From: Rhizohabitans arisaemae
GTDB taxonomy: Bacteria; Actinomycetota; Actinomycetes; Streptosporangiales; Streptosporangiaceae
Length of the DNA stretch: 64,000 nt
Direction of reading: 5' to 3'
Assembly (NCBI RefSeq): GCF_025996515.1
Contig: NZ_BLRH01000055.1
Span: forward strand, 248,001 to 312,000
The stretch's first letter is position 1. Each line of letters starts with the position of its first letter. The notes below the pieces were generated by a model that worked only from the letters and a program-made list of their open reading frames with translations, made no database searches and was not told where the DNA came from. Positions 63,964 through 64,000 of this stretch are shown here, in pieces. A program made the position numbers and the translations under genes.

Positions 63964-64000
63964 GTCGGCGTTCCGGCGGGCGGCCCGGTCCCCGGGATCG

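Overview
The window is high-GC DNA with short intergenic gaps, frequent GTG starts and ATGA/GTGA stop-start overlaps. The gene content (HrdB-type principal sigma factor, half a conservon, DUF3145, DUF5998, a FasR-led type II fatty acid operon, actinobacterial ParC/ParE) points to a filamentous actinomycete, most plausibly in the Streptosporangiales. The family placement is inference. No rRNA, tRNA, insertion sequence, prophage or true CRISPR array was found.

Layout. 1-1593 (minus): two tandem glyoxalase-like (VOC) genes and a WYL regulator. 1829-3832 (plus): a YgiB-like lipoprotein, an YgiC-like ATP-grasp enzyme and a DUF350 membrane protein. 4070-10464 (plus): fasR, then fabD-fabH-acpP-fabF-accD, the fatty acid elongation core with its malonyl-CoA-forming carboxyltransferase. 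After a 649-bp gap rich in inverted repeats, 11114-17751 (plus) carries two adenosylhomocysteinase-like proteins, a complete ECF importer (fused ATPases, S, T) and an amidohydrolase of the aminodeoxyfutalosine/adenosine-type deaminase group. This looks like an uncharacterised nucleoside-related uptake and salvage pathway. 17818-20470 holds a cvnA-like sensor kinase and a DUF742 gene without their usual roadblock and GTPase partners.

21269-26084 (plus) carries a cytoplasmic subtilisin-like protease, an ECF sigma factor, a small protein with an apparent CTG start, and a TPR-CHAT (caspase-like) protease. The last three are tightly packed. This is the best candidate for an undescribed signalling or defence system. 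26024-28523 (minus) is a three-gene operon (DUF5998, phosphodiesterase, sulfurtransferase). After a 792-bp gap come a GNAT/acyl-CoA-synthetase fusion, a PfkB kinase, an XRE regulator and small unknown proteins.

35501-48740 is housekeeping: a RecQ helicase with a phosphoribosyltransferase-like tail, parC, a toxin-antitoxin-like pair, a carbonic anhydrase, parE, DUF7455, yaaA and hrdB. 48984-53605 has a PAS/GAF/PP2C phosphatase, an HhH-GPD repair protein and a large unknown protein. 53808-60406 has a DUF1445 protein and a five-gene peptide ABC importer operon (SBP, two ATPases, two permeases; minus). The window ends with a membrane-anchored tandem CbxX-type AAA protein and a membrane protein with a flavin-binding-like tail that may run off the edge.

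Most starts were chosen from Shine-Dalgarno spacing and family N-termini. Functions rest on motifs read by eye; no database search was run.
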